Origin: Fibrisoma limi BUZ 3
GTDB lineage: Bacteria > Bacteroidota > Bacteroidia > Cytophagales > Spirosomataceae
DNA length: 64,000 nucleotides
Assembly (NCBI RefSeq): GCF_000296815.2
Contig: NZ_CAIT01000006.1
Span: 998,777-1,062,776, forward strand
Direction: 5' to 3'
Numbering within the stretch: position 1 is the stretch's first letter; every line of letters starts with the position of its first letter. Below, piece by piece: positions 1 to 8,845 of the stretch. The position numbers and the translations under genes were made by a program. The notes below the pieces were generated by a model, which saw nothing but the letters and a program-made list of their open reading frames with translations, did no database searches and had not been told where the DNA came from.

Positions 1-2
1 GC

Positions 3-389
3 AGGCCTACCGTCCTGGTAGCACGTTATTCTGTAAACGCCGAAATTCTGCAGGCTGTCGAGCCCGGCCTTAAAGTGAGCGAAATTGGTCTTTTGTACGG
101 TCTGCGAACGGGGAAGTTTCGGTTGGCAGCAGGTTTGAGTAGAGTTTGGGGAAACGACCGGGGTAAATACCTGTACACTGAGCCCGACCCACTGTGGGGT
201 TCAGGGGAACATTACGAATTTGTGAAGTATGGCACCATTGGCATACCCGCCGAAATCCGGTTTTATACCACGTTGAGATGCGTAGGCCTTGGCGTAACTG
301 GCTTCGGTAATCTCAATGCTAAACGTTCGTTTGCAGGGCTAAACCTGTCTGTATACATCGGCCGTTTTGAACCTAGAAAATCGTTGTAG
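3..389 (+). CDS. Outer-membrane beta-barrel-like protein, C-terminal part
   Basis: The reading frame is open from the first bases of the window to a stop at 387-389, so the gene begins before the window. The visible 128 residues alternate hydrophobic and polar residues, with turns rich in Gly, Asn and Asp, and end in an amphipathic strand (LNLSVYIGRF), as in small Bacteroidota barrel proteins. A GTG at 75 lies inside this frame, but coding-like sequence continues upstream of it, so it is probably not the start. The exact family cannot be named from this fragment. Confidence 0.6.
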   Translation, partial: RPTVLVARYSVNAEILQAVEPGLKVSEIGLLYGLRTGKFRLAAGLSRVWGNDRGKYLYTEPDPLWGSGEHYEFVKYGTIGIPAEIRFYTTLRCVGLGVTGFGNLNAKRSFAGLNLSVYIGRFEPRKSL

Positions 390-419
390 TATTACTCTAA
401 CTAGGGTTGGTCGTGCGGT

Positions 420-480
420 CAGGTTCGGAACCTGACCCGTTAGGTTTCTGAAACCTAACGGGTCGGCTGTCAGCAGCCGA
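420..480. repeat. Three consecutive hairpins (REP-like palindromic unit)
   Basis: Three inverted repeats lie end to end: 420-434 (7-bp arms, 1-base centre), 435-463 (perfect 14-bp arms around one base, containing CCGTTAGG) and 463-480 (7-bp arms TCGGCTG/CAGCCGA). They fill the spacer between two convergent genes. They could end transcription from both sides, and the dense palindromic design also resembles a dispersed REP-type element. No second copy was seen in this window. Confidence 0.7.
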
Positions 481-488
481 TACCACAA

Positions 489-2312
489 TCAACGGGCAAG
501 GCCAGAGCCTGGCCCGGTTGCAACGCCCGCGTATAATCCGGCGATCTGCTCACTATACCGCGCCTGAATCACCTTGCGTTTTAGCTTGAGCGTGGGCGTT
601 AGCTCACCCGCTTCGACGGTCCATTCCCGGTTGAGCAGGGTAAACCGCTTGATCTGCTCAACGTGGTTAAACTCCCGATTGTAGTGGTCGACGGCCTCCG
701 CAATCAGCCGCTTTACCCGTTCGTCGTTGGCAGCAGCCGCGTCGCCGGGATACGCCTGCTGCTGCTCGGCGAACCACGCCTGTAGCATCCGGAAGGCCGG
801 CACAATCAACGCCCCGACAAATTTCTGTCCCTCGCCGACGACCATTATCTGCTCAATCCACGGGCTTTCAACCATCTTATTCTCGATGGGCTGGGGTGCT
901 ACGTACTTACCACCGCTGGTTTTGAACAGCTCTTTTTTACGGTCCGTAATCTTCAGGAACTTCCCGTCGACCAACGTACCAATGTCGCCCGTATGCAGCC
1001 AGTCGCCGGTGATAGTTTCTACCGTGAGGTCCGGGCGTTTGTAGTAGCCCATCATCACGTTTGGCCCTTTGCACAGAATCTCGCCATCGTCGGCAAACGA
1101 CACCTCGACATGCTGTAGCAGCGGCCCGACCGTACCGAACATCCGGTTTTTCTCGCTGAACCGGTTGCCGCTGATAATCGGAGAGGCTTCAGTAAGGCCG
1201 TAGCCCTCCATCACGACGATTCCGGCCGCACCGAAGACTTTCAGCAATCGTACCTGACAGGCCGCTGCCCCCGTAATAATGGCCTTGACCTGACCGCCCA
1301 GCGCTTCCCGCCATTTGCTGAAAACCAGCCGGTCGGCCAGGGCCAGTTGGAGCCGGTAGCTGAGGCTGAACGGCTTATTGACGTCGTACTCCTCCCCCAG
1401 CCGGAGAGACCAGGCAAACAGCCGTTTTTTAATACCGGTCAGTTCGGCACCTTTTGCCAGAATGCCTTCGTACACTTTTTCGAGCAGGCGCGGTACAGTT
1501 GTAAATACCGTCGGCTGAACCTCCCGCAGGTTAGCTGCGATCGTATCCATACTTTCGGCGTAGTAGATCGACGTGCCACAATAGATGTAGCAGTACGTCG
1601 CCATGCGCTCGAAAGCGTGGTTCAACGGCAGAAAACTAAGTGCCCGCTTGCCACTAACCCCAATTTCGTTCATCACCAGCGCGCTATCGAACGTATTGCT
1701 GAGCAGGTTATGGTGCGACAGCATCACCCCTTTGGGTGTTCCGGTGGTTCCGGAGGTGTAGAGGATCGTGGCCAGATCGGTCGGCTGCACGCGCTCACGA
1801 AGTACGTCGAGCCGCTGCGCATCCTCCGGACTCAGGTCAGTCAACAGGGTAGTCCACGAACGGGCACCGGCCACCGGGTCAAAGGTAAAAATGGCCTGAA
1901 GAGCCGGCAGGTTGGGTTGCAGAGCCGCGACCTTCGCGTACAGGTCTGCACCGTCGACGAACACGACGCGGACGGCCGCATCCTGCAGCACAAACTGCAA
2001 CTCGGCCGGATTGATGGTTGGGTAAACCGGCACCGACACCGCACCCACCTGCTGAACGGCCAGATCAATCATCATCCATTCCGGACGATTCCGGCTCAGA
2101 ATGGCTACTTTGTGCCGCCCTTCGATCGTACCGTCACCGTGGTCAATGCCGAGGTTCAGCAAACCCATGCTGACCTGATTAACCCGGTCAATAACCTGCT
2201 GTGTGCTGTATGTTTTCCATTGCCCGGTTTCCTTGGCCGCCAGCATATCAGCCAGCGGAAAGTGCGCCAACTGATACGCCAGGCAATCGAAAAGTCGTTT
2301 TGGCTCGTCCAT
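489..2312 (-). CDS. Long-chain fatty acid-CoA ligase (AMP-forming)
   Basis: Activates fatty acids to acyl-CoA through an acyl-adenylate. The 607-residue protein is a full-length member of the ANL superfamily. The P-loop-like motif YTSGTTGTPKGVMLSHHN is at about residues 185-202, the adenylate motif EGYGLTEASP near 370, the hinge motif HTGDIG near 442 and the catalytic-lysine region (DRKKELFKTSGGKYVAP) near 458-475. The length and the central lid insertion fit the FadD15-like long-chain group common in Bacteroidota more than acetyl-CoA synthetases. It is transcribed alone, convergent with the gene at the window edge and divergent from cobB. Chain-length preference cannot be read from sequence. 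Confidence 0.93.
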   Translation of the reverse strand: MDEPKRLFDCLAYQLAHFPLADMLAAKETGQWKTYSTQQVIDRVNQVSMGLLNLGIDHGDGTIEGRHKVAILSRNRPEWMMIDLAVQQVGAVSVPVYPTINPAELQFVLQDAAVRVVFVDGADLYAKVAALQPNLPALQAIFTFDPVAGARSWTTLLTDLSPEDAQRLDVLRERVQPTDLATILYTSGTTGTPKGVMLSHHNLLSNTFDSALVMNEIGVSGKRALSFLPLNHAFERMATYCYIYCGTSIYYAESMDTIAANLREVQPTVFTTVPRLLEKVYEGILAKGAELTGIKKRLFAWSLRLGEEYDVNKPFSLSYRLQLALADRLVFSKWREALGGQVKAIITGAAACQVRLLKVFGAAGIVVMEGYGLTEASPIISGNRFSEKNRMFGTVGPLLQHVEVSFADDGEILCKGPNVMMGYYKRPDLTVETITGDWLHTGDIGTLVDGKFLKITDRKKELFKTSGGKYVAPQPIENKMVESPWIEQIMVVGEGQKFVGALIVPAFRMLQAWFAEQQQAYPGDAAAANDERVKRLIAEAVDHYNREFNHVEQIKRFTLLNREWTVEAGELTPTLKLKRKVIQARYSEQIAGLYAGVATGPGSGLAR

Positions 2313-2553
2313 GAATCCAATTGTTTCAACATTGGGGCCAGCCTGCTGCTGTTGTCCCTTCTGTGAATTTCACCAATACCTCATTCACACTACAGAGACT
2401 GTCGGAGCTGTAATTTTGTTGCCACCTACGCATGGATACGTTCGGGCAACGTGTTCCATGACGATCAGCCATACAGTCGGAAACCAACAAATGACGGCTG
2501 TCAGTCAGATCCGTTATAGGCAGCCATTTTGATCTTTTTGTAACTTGTAGTCG

Positions 2554-3261
2554 ATGGAAACACGCAAAAAAATTATTGTCCTGTCTGGTGCAGGCATCAG
2601 CGCCGAAAGTGGCATTCCCACCTTTCGGGCGTCGGACGGTCTGTGGGAAAATCACCGGATTGAAGACGTAGCTACCCCGGAAGCGTGGTACCGAAACCCG
2701 GTACTGGTGCAAGATTTTTACAACCAGCGCCGGAAACAGGCCCTGAGCGTTCAGCCCAACGCCGGCCACCTGGCCCTGGTGAAACTGGAAGAGTATTTCG
2801 ACGTAACGGTCATTACGCAGAACGTGGATAACCTCCACGAAAAAGCAGGCTCGTCGAATGTCGTTCATCTGCACGGCGAACTCTTCAAATCGCGCAGCAC
2901 ACAGGACCCGGATCTGGTTTATGACATAGAAGGCTGGGAAATCAGGATGGGCGACTGCTGTGAAAAAGGCTCGCAGCTACGCCCCCACATTGTCTGGTTT
3001 GGCGAAGCCGTACCGATGATGGATGTCGCGATGGACATCACGGAGCAGGCCGACGTATTCATCGTGGTCGGTACGTCGCTGGCTGTCTACCCGGCTGCGG
3101 GGCTGATCTATTCTGTCCGGCCGGGTATTCCGATTTACATTGTCGATCCGAACATTCCGGACGTAGCGAAACGAAAAAACATGACCATGATTCCCGAACC
3201 GGCCACCGTCGGCCTTACCCGACTGGCTGATCAACTCATTGCCGAGACGCAAACCGTATGA
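2554..3261 (+). CDS. cobB: NAD-dependent protein deacylase, sirtuin (CobB-type)
   Basis: Removes acyl groups from lysines using NAD+. The 235-residue protein shows the sirtuin NAD motif GAGISAESGIPTFR (residues 12-25), TQNVDNLH, the catalytic-histidine segment HLHGE and GTSLAVYPAAGL. Tyr and Arg in the DFYNQRR segment match class III (SIRT5/CobB) desuccinylases. The zinc-binding tetrad is not intact: only an adjacent Cys pair (GDCCEKG) is present where two CxxC pairs are usual, so the small domain probably folds without zinc. The stop codon overlaps the start of the next gene by 4 bases (ATGA), so the two are probably co-translated. Confidence 0.93.
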   Translation: METRKKIIVLSGAGISAESGIPTFRASDGLWENHRIEDVATPEAWYRNPVLVQDFYNQRRKQALSVQPNAGHLALVKLEEYFDVTVITQNVDNLHEKAGSSNVVHLHGELFKSRSTQDPDLVYDIEGWEIRMGDCCEKGSQLRPHIVWFGEAVPMMDVAMDITEQADVFIVVGTSLAVYPAAGLIYSVRPGIPIYIVDPNIPDVAKRKNMTMIPEPATVGLTRLADQLIAETQTV

Positions 3262-3671
3262 AAACGCTCCTACTTCTGACCCTTACCCTGCTGTATGCTC
3301 CCGAAACGCCTTCGACCGCTACGGCTCCCATGCAATCCGTCAGCCAGGACGGCCCTAAAAACCTCAATCCGCAACAGGCTGCCCAGCTCCTGAAAGAGTC
3401 GCCGGGCGTGGTGGTGCTCGACGTCCGGACACCGGCGGAGTTTTCGACCGGGCACATTAAGGGGGCCGTCAATGTCGACTACAACAGCCCGACTTTTCAG
3501 CAGCAGGTGGCTAAACTGGATAAGACAAAGCCGTATCTGGTACACTGCGCCGTGGGTGGCCGGAGTACGCAGTCGCTGCCGATTTTGCAGAAACTGGGTT
3601 TCACGAACGTCCGGCACCTCGACGGGGGCGTAAAAGCCTGGCAGCAGGCCGGTCTGCCACTGGTAAAATGA
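3258..3671 (+). CDS. Exported rhodanese-like domain protein
   Basis: A single rhodanese domain (about residues 35-137) follows a hydrophobic N-terminal signal segment, so it probably acts in the periplasm. The active-site loop holds Cys97 (HCAVGGRS), which would carry the persulfide sulfur; LDVRTPAEFSTGHIKGAVN is the classic entry motif. The family moves sulfur from thiosulfate or other donors, or senses redox state. The start overlaps the cobB stop by 4 bases, giving a two-gene unit. The physiological acceptor is unknown. Confidence 0.9.
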   Translation: MKTLLLLTLTLLYAPETPSTATAPMQSVSQDGPKNLNPQQAAQLLKESPGVVVLDVRTPAEFSTGHIKGAVNVDYNSPTFQQQVAKLDKTKPYLVHCAVGGRSTQSLPILQKLGFTNVRHLDGGVKAWQQAGLPLVK

Positions 3672-3726
3672 CAACTTTTTCCTGGATTCCGGGTTAAACA
3701 GGGGCGCTCAACGTCCCTGTTTTCGT

Positions 3727-4494
3727 ATGCAATCACCTGCCACCGACTTAGCCACCAAAACCCGCGAGGCTCATGCACTGCTGAATCAATTGTACGGCGT
3801 TCAGGAAATTTACGGCCGGGCGGACCCCATGCACGAACTGATCGGTACGATCCTGTCGCACCGGACGACCCACGCCAACGAGGTGACGGCCTACCGGACC
3901 ATGCGGGAGCGTTTCCCGACCTGGGAGCAGGTTCGCGATGCCCCCCTCCCCGACCTGATCGACGCCATCAAAACGGCCAATTACCCGGAAGTAAAGGCTC
4001 CTTATATCCAGAACGTCCTGGCGCACATCATCCGCGAACGGGGCGACGTCAGCATCGACTTTTTACGCGATCTATCGACGGAAGCCGCCATGAAGTGGCT
4101 CACCGACCTGCCGGGCATCGGCCTGAAAACCGCTACGTTGCTGTTGCTGTTCAACTTCAGGAAACCAGTGCTGCCGGTCGACACACACGTGCACCGGGTA
4201 ACGCAGCGGGTTGGCTTGATTGGCCCGAAAGTCAGCGCGGAGAAGGCCTATGCCATGCTGCTGGCGTACCTGCCCCAGGATGCGAAGGATCTGTTTAACT
4301 TTCACAAGCACTTTTACTGGCACGGCCAGCGCATCTGCACCTGGTACACGCCCAAATGCCACGAGTGCGTGCTGCGCGACATGTGCGACTACTACCAATC
4401 GGGCGGCACAATGATGCTGAGCAGTACGCCGGTACCCAAAAGCAAGCGGGTAGGCAGCGCATTAAAATCGGATAGCAGGGTCGCAAAAGAATAA
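3727..4494 (+). CDS. Endonuclease III-family DNA glycosylase/AP lyase
   Basis: Base-excision repair enzyme of the Nth/HhH-GPD superfamily, acting on oxidised pyrimidines and abasic sites. The helix-hairpin-helix LPGIGLKTATLLL carries the catalytic Lys134, the activating Asp152 is in PVDTHVHR, and the [4Fe-4S] cluster ligands are Cys204, 211, 214 and 220 (C-x6-C-x2-C-x5-C). At 255 residues it is longer than typical Nth; extra residues lie at the N-terminus and in a basic, Ser/Lys-rich C-terminal tail. It differs from canonical Nth in the first helices (LIGTILSHRTTHANE), so it may be a paralogue with shifted substrate range. It starts 55 bases after the rhodanese gene. Confidence 0.88.
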   Translation: MQSPATDLATKTREAHALLNQLYGVQEIYGRADPMHELIGTILSHRTTHANEVTAYRTMRERFPTWEQVRDAPLPDLIDAIKTANYPEVKAPYIQNVLAHIIRERGDVSIDFLRDLSTEAAMKWLTDLPGIGLKTATLLLLFNFRKPVLPVDTHVHRVTQRVGLIGPKVSAEKAYAMLLAYLPQDAKDLFNFHKHFYWHGQRICTWYTPKCHECVLRDMCDYYQSGGTMMLSSTPVPKSKRVGSALKSDSRVAKE

Positions 4495-4548
4495 TCAACT
4501 ACGTATTTTACCTACTCGTTATTATGCACCATCAACACCTCACCTTTT

Positions 4549-5223
4549 ATGAAACTGATTACACGCTCGTTCCTGTTCGGGGTAGCGGGGCTGCTCTCCG
4601 GTCATTCAGTCGTTGGGCAGGGTAAACTTTCTCTCTCGCTAAGCGCTTCGCCAACGTTCCAATACAGTAAAACAGAACAAACCATACTGGTACCGACGGT
4701 TATTATCGGACAATCAGCTACCGTGCAACCCGTTGATTTTCGGGCAGAGCAGAAAGCATGGGGCTACGCCGTAGGTTTGCAGGCCCGTTATAACCTGACC
4801 ACCCGTTTCTCCGTTTCAACGGGCATTATACTAAATCGTGCAGGCTATAACGTCCCAACCATCAGCACCATCCCTGTTAATGTACCTTTTACTGTGATTG
4901 CCACTCGCCAGCGGAACTACCAGATTCCGGTTACCATCAACTATCAGACCTCTGGCAAACGTCTATCCCCTTATGTGTCGGCGGGTGGGTTACTAGCCCT
5001 CCCTTCCGTAACCATTTTTGAGAACGGAGCAAAAGGCAAATTCTCTAATCAAAACATACGTGTTCATCCGATGCTGGCGGCCGGTTTGGCGTATCGGCTG
5101 AGCAACCAGCTATCGGTGATTGCTCAGCCTACCTTTGCGTACATCCTACCCCAACAATCCTTCAGCAGGTATCAGAACTACCATGTAGGCTTACAGGCTC
5201 AGGTACTCTACACCCTCCGCTAA
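4549..5223 (+). CDS. Outer-membrane beta-barrel protein (porT-like)
   Basis: The 224-residue protein has a Sec signal peptide ending near GHSVVGQG and then eight or so amphipathic strands with polar turns, ending in a strand rich in aromatic and hydrophobic residues (HVGLQAQVLYTLR). This is the pattern of the OMP_b-brl family of small Bacteroidota barrels. No enzymatic motif is seen. It converges on the large receptor gene next door with an 18-base gap. A specific function cannot be assigned. Confidence 0.75.
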   Translation: MKLITRSFLFGVAGLLSGHSVVGQGKLSLSLSASPTFQYSKTEQTILVPTVIIGQSATVQPVDFRAEQKAWGYAVGLQARYNLTTRFSVSTGIILNRAGYNVPTISTIPVNVPFTVIATRQRNYQIPVTINYQTSGKRLSPYVSAGGLLALPSVTIFENGAKGKFSNQNIRVHPMLAAGLAYRLSNQLSVIAQPTFAYILPQQSFSRYQNYHVGLQAQVLYTLR

Positions 5224-5241
5224 CCTAACCATTTTGATAAA

Positions 5242-7656
5242 CTACTGAATCCGTTTGCTTTCGTCGTCCAGACCGGCGTTCCGACGGCGGGCGGCTTTGA
5301 CCTGATCGCTGCCGAAGCTGTAGGTAAAGTTCAACCGGACCTGCCGACTCTCATAGCCTCCGCTGGCATCCATGTATAACCCGCCGAACTGGCTGATCCC
5401 CCGCCACCGCTGGCTGTTGAAGGGGTCGGTCAGGGTCACGACCAGCGAGCCACGGTCTTTCAGCACCTTGTGCGACACCCCGACGCTGGAACCCCAGTAC
5501 CGGCGGTTCAGGAACGTACCGCCCCAGATCGACGGCGAGGTGTAGTAGCCCGACACTTCGACATTCCACTTGTGTGGCAGCGAGATCGTGTGCTGGCTGT
5601 AGAAACTCAGTACGTTCGCATTCAGGTTAATGACCTTACCCTGTCCAAAATCAGCGCGGTTGCGGGAGTGGTAAGCCGTCAGGTTGGCGTACACATTCCA
5701 CCATTTGGTGACGCTGAAGGGGTAGCTTACCCCCAGCGAGATCACATCCTGACGGGCCAGGTTGCGGGTCGTGATGAAGTTGCGGTTACGCTCGGTGGTG
5801 TCCGTGATGCTGGTGAAAAAATCCGTTGTGCGGCTGACACTCAGCGAGGTTGTGAGCTTGTAGGCATACGTATGCGACACCTGTACGGTATTGGTGTATT
5901 GTGGCCGCAGAAACGCGTTGCCTTTCTGGTACGTCAGTTCGTCGGCCTTGTATTCGAACGGGTTCAGCTCCTGATAGCTCGGGCGGTCAATCCGGCGACT
6001 GAACGTCAGGGCGTAGCTGTTTTTTGCGTTGGCCGAGTAGGTGAGTCCGGCGCTGGGAAACAGGTTGACGTATTGACGCGTTACGTTGCCATCCGCCTGG
6101 GACAGGGCGCTGGTCAGCACGCCCTGCGAATACGTCTGTTCTAGCCGCATACCCGCCTGCATCCGAAGTTTTCCTACCTGCCGATTGAATGACGCGTAAG
6201 CCGCATTAATTCGTTCAGTGTACCGAAAATCGTTGGTACGGTCTTGATTGAGCTGATCACGGCCGTCCACTACGTCGAAGAAGTCGAAGGTATTGCCCGT
6301 GGTTACCGACGACAGCTTGAAACCTGCATTCACCTTGCCCCCCCAGAGCTTCTGTTCGTAGTCGGCTTTCAGGGTGTACAGGTCAATGTTGGTCAGCGTT
6401 TTCATGCGGTAATTGCGCTCCTCCAGCACAATCTGCTCGATGGGGTCGCGGTACTGGTTCGGCTGGTAGCTGTCGTTCGATCCGTTGTAACGACCGTAGT
6501 CGGCGTCGATGTTCAGCGTCCGGCCAGACGTATCGGTGTACTGATAATTCAGGTTGGCGTTCAGGTTACCCCGCCGGTTCGTGTTCCGGTTGTTGGCAAT
6601 CAGAATCGACGTAGCCGGACGGTTCAGCAGTCCAATGGGCGTCTGGCCGTCGGTCAGTGACTCACTACTGCGGAGGTTGCCATTCACCAATACGCCTAGT
6701 GTGCTTCTGCGGCTCAGGAAGAAGTCAGCCCCGGCTTTCACGTTGTGCGAGCCCGACTCGGTTGTGGTTTCTGACCGCTGATCGTAGTATTGACCCGACT
6801 GCTCGCGGTACAGGCTGATGAATGACCAGTCGCGGGCGATGCGGTTGCTGTAAGTGGCGAACAGGTTCACACCTTTGGTACGGTGGTTGAGCGAGAGCGA
6901 CCCGTTCTGTTTGGGGTAGAAACGACCTTGCGCCAGCCCCAGTGTCAGACTGCCGTTGGTACCGTAGTTCCTGTTTTTCTTCAGCCGGATGTTGATAATG
7001 CCCGCGTTGCCCGACGCATCGTAGCGGGCCGAGGGCTGCGCGATGATCTCGATGGCTTCAATGTCGGATGCCTGAAGCGTGCGGAGGTAAGCCGCCAGAT
7101 CAGCCTGCGTCAGGGGCGACAGTTTTCCGTCGATGTAGATACGTACCCCGTTTTTTCCCTGCAACATGATGTTATCGCCCGGATCGACGATGACGCCCGG
7201 CGCTTTCTGAAGCAGTTCGAAGGCCGAACTACCGGCTGCTGTGATGCTGGCCTCGACGTTCAGTACGGTTTTGTCGGGGGTTACTTCGAGCAGGGGCTTG
7301 CGGGCGCTGACCTTTACCTCACTAAGTTGATTGCTGACATCCACCAGCGTCAGCGCAGGAAGGGTTAGGGTCTGGCCATCGGTTACGGCAACCCGTTCCG
7401 AGAAGCCCTGCACATAGCCAACGCCGGTAACGCTGATGCGGTATGAACCGGGCCGAACAGCCGCGAACGTGTAGGTACCGGAATCGCTGCTGACCAGGGC
7501 TTTAACAAGCGATGAGTCGTTAGTACTGAGCAGCATAACTGTAGCGAATGGAACAGCCTGACGCCGTGCATCCTGTACCGAACCCCGAATGGAAGCGGTC
7601 TGGGCCAGGAGCAGGTGGGTGGTGAATAGCAAGCTGATGGAGAGTAAAGATTTCAT
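5242..7656 (-). CDS. TonB-dependent receptor-like outer-membrane protein with CarboxypepD_reg domain
   Basis: The 804-residue protein has a signal peptide (cleavage near LLAQTA), a carboxypeptidase-like regulatory domain (about residues 22-100, SIRGSVQDARRQAVPFATV), a plug domain (about 120-230; GVRIYIDGK, GNAGIINIRLKK) and a long C-terminal barrel of the OMP_b-brl_3 type. Such proteins import ligands or act as outer-membrane structural receptors. No SusD-like partner is adjacent, so it is not a standard polysaccharide-utilisation pair, and the ligand is unknown. The 224-base spacer to the divergent NmrA gene holds its promoter. Confidence 0.88.
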   Translation of the reverse strand: MKSLLSISLLFTTHLLLAQTASIRGSVQDARRQAVPFATVMLLSTNDSSLVKALVSSDSGTYTFAAVRPGSYRISVTGVGYVQGFSERVAVTDGQTLTLPALTLVDVSNQLSEVKVSARKPLLEVTPDKTVLNVEASITAAGSSAFELLQKAPGVIVDPGDNIMLQGKNGVRIYIDGKLSPLTQADLAAYLRTLQASDIEAIEIIAQPSARYDASGNAGIINIRLKKNRNYGTNGSLTLGLAQGRFYPKQNGSLSLNHRTKGVNLFATYSNRIARDWSFISLYREQSGQYYDQRSETTTESGSHNVKAGADFFLSRRSTLGVLVNGNLRSSESLTDGQTPIGLLNRPATSILIANNRNTNRRGNLNANLNYQYTDTSGRTLNIDADYGRYNGSNDSYQPNQYRDPIEQIVLEERNYRMKTLTNIDLYTLKADYEQKLWGGKVNAGFKLSSVTTGNTFDFFDVVDGRDQLNQDRTNDFRYTERINAAYASFNRQVGKLRMQAGMRLEQTYSQGVLTSALSQADGNVTRQYVNLFPSAGLTYSANAKNSYALTFSRRIDRPSYQELNPFEYKADELTYQKGNAFLRPQYTNTVQVSHTYAYKLTTSLSVSRTTDFFTSITDTTERNRNFITTRNLARQDVISLGVSYPFSVTKWWNVYANLTAYHSRNRADFGQGKVINLNANVLSFYSQHTISLPHKWNVEVSGYYTSPSIWGGTFLNRRYWGSSVGVSHKVLKDRGSLVVTLTDPFNSQRWRGISQFGGLYMDASGGYESRQVRLNFTYSFGSDQVKAARRRNAGLDDESKRIQ

Positions 7657-7880
7657 AGCCTTTTCGTTGACAAATTTGATGGATCAAAGCTATGATCCTG
7701 CTCTCCGTCAACCCATCGGCAATCGGTGAACCGACAAAACCATCGCCGAACGGAAGCCGTTGCCATTCGTCGGCGTATATGACCGTTCGTCGGCAACCTG
7801 GACGACTCATCGACTATGCCCAACGGAAAACTATACGGATCGGGCAGAGTTAAGTAAGACAGCGTCTTTACTCGCACTTC

Positions 7881-8801
7881 ATGCAGTCAGCAAACCAACG
7901 AACAAAAGTTAGTACCATCATTCTGGCCGGGGCAACCGGCGAATTGGGGCAGTCCATTGCTCACTACCTGCTCGGGCAGGGGGCCGACGTCAGAGCACTG
8001 ATCCGGAAAGGCAGTTCCGAAATGGCACGTTCATCGCTACAAAAACAGGGAGCCACCATTTTTGAGGTTGATTACACCAGCGACGCGGAGTTGATCAGGG
8101 CCTGTTCGGGCGGCTCCTGCGTGGTATCGGCCCTGTCGGGCTTACGGGAGGTGATTGTGGATACGCAGACACGGCTCCTCCAGGCCGCCGTGAACGCCGG
8201 CGTACCCCGGTTCATTCCGTCCGACTACTGCATTGATTTTGCCCGACTGCCCAAAGGCAGCAACCGAAACCTCGACTTTCGCCGGGACTTCGCCGAACGG
8301 CTCGATAAAGCCTCCATCGCAGCTACGTCCGTCCTCAACGGCATGTTTACCGACCTGCTGACTGGTCAGGCTCCCGTCGTTTTGTTCGGTCTGAAACGAG
8401 TGCTTTATTGGGGTGATGCTGACCAGCCGATGGATTTTACGACCATCGATAATACGGCTTCCTACACTGCGGCCGTTGCCCTCGATGATGCTACACCCCG
8501 GTTCCTGCGGGTAGCCGGCGAAGTCAGCACAATCCGGGGCCTTCAGCAATCAGCCAGTGATGCTACTGGGCAATCGTTCGGTCTGCTGCGGGCCGGTGGA
8601 CTGGGCGTTCTCAATACGATGATCAATGTGACCAAGACCTTGTCCCCACAACCCAACGAAGTGTTTCCGCCCTGGCAGGGGATGCAATACCTGCACAATA
8701 TGCTGAGCGGGCAACCAAAATTCCAGACGCTCGACAACGATCGCTACCCCGGCATCCGGTGGACATCGGTGCGCGACGTATTAGCCAAACGCCCGACCTA
8801 A
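7881..8801 (+). CDS. NmrA-family NAD(P)-binding reductase (aromatic alcohol reductase-like)
   Basis: An atypical short-chain dehydrogenase fold: the dinucleotide motif GATGELG is at residues 17-23, followed by VRALIRKGSSE, where basic residues suit NADPH. The 306-residue length and the segment PRFIPSDYCIDF fit the isoflavone reductase/NmrA-like group. Lacking the classical YxxxK pair in the usual place, it may be a reductase or a redox-sensing regulator. It stands alone and ends inside a terminator hairpin. Confidence 0.82.
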   Translation: MQSANQRTKVSTIILAGATGELGQSIAHYLLGQGADVRALIRKGSSEMARSSLQKQGATIFEVDYTSDAELIRACSGGSCVVSALSGLREVIVDTQTRLLQAAVNAGVPRFIPSDYCIDFARLPKGSNRNLDFRRDFAERLDKASIAATSVLNGMFTDLLTGQAPVVLFGLKRVLYWGDADQPMDFTTIDNTASYTAAVALDDATPRFLRVAGEVSTIRGLQQSASDATGQSFGLLRAGGLGVLNTMINVTKTLSPQPNEVFPPWQGMQYLHNMLSGQPKFQTLDNDRYPGIRWTSVRDVLAKRPT

Positions 8802-8820
8802 TTGCTAGAGTCGGGCGTTT
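8787..8820. terminator. Bidirectional terminator hairpin between convergent genes
   Basis: Arms AAACGCCCGAC (8787-8797) and GTCGGGCGTTT (8810-8820) pair perfectly over 11 bp around a 12-base loop. The stop codon of the NmrA-family gene (8799-8801) lies in the loop. A/T ends on both sides allow termination of both convergent transcripts. Confidence 0.75.
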
Positions 8821-8845
8821 CGTATGGTTTGTTTCCTGGGGTTGA

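Noticed and set aside
1347-2366. 339-codon open frame on the plus strand
   Set aside because: Antisense to the acyl-CoA ligase, which has clear family motifs; composition is that of a mirror frame in G+C-rich coding DNA.
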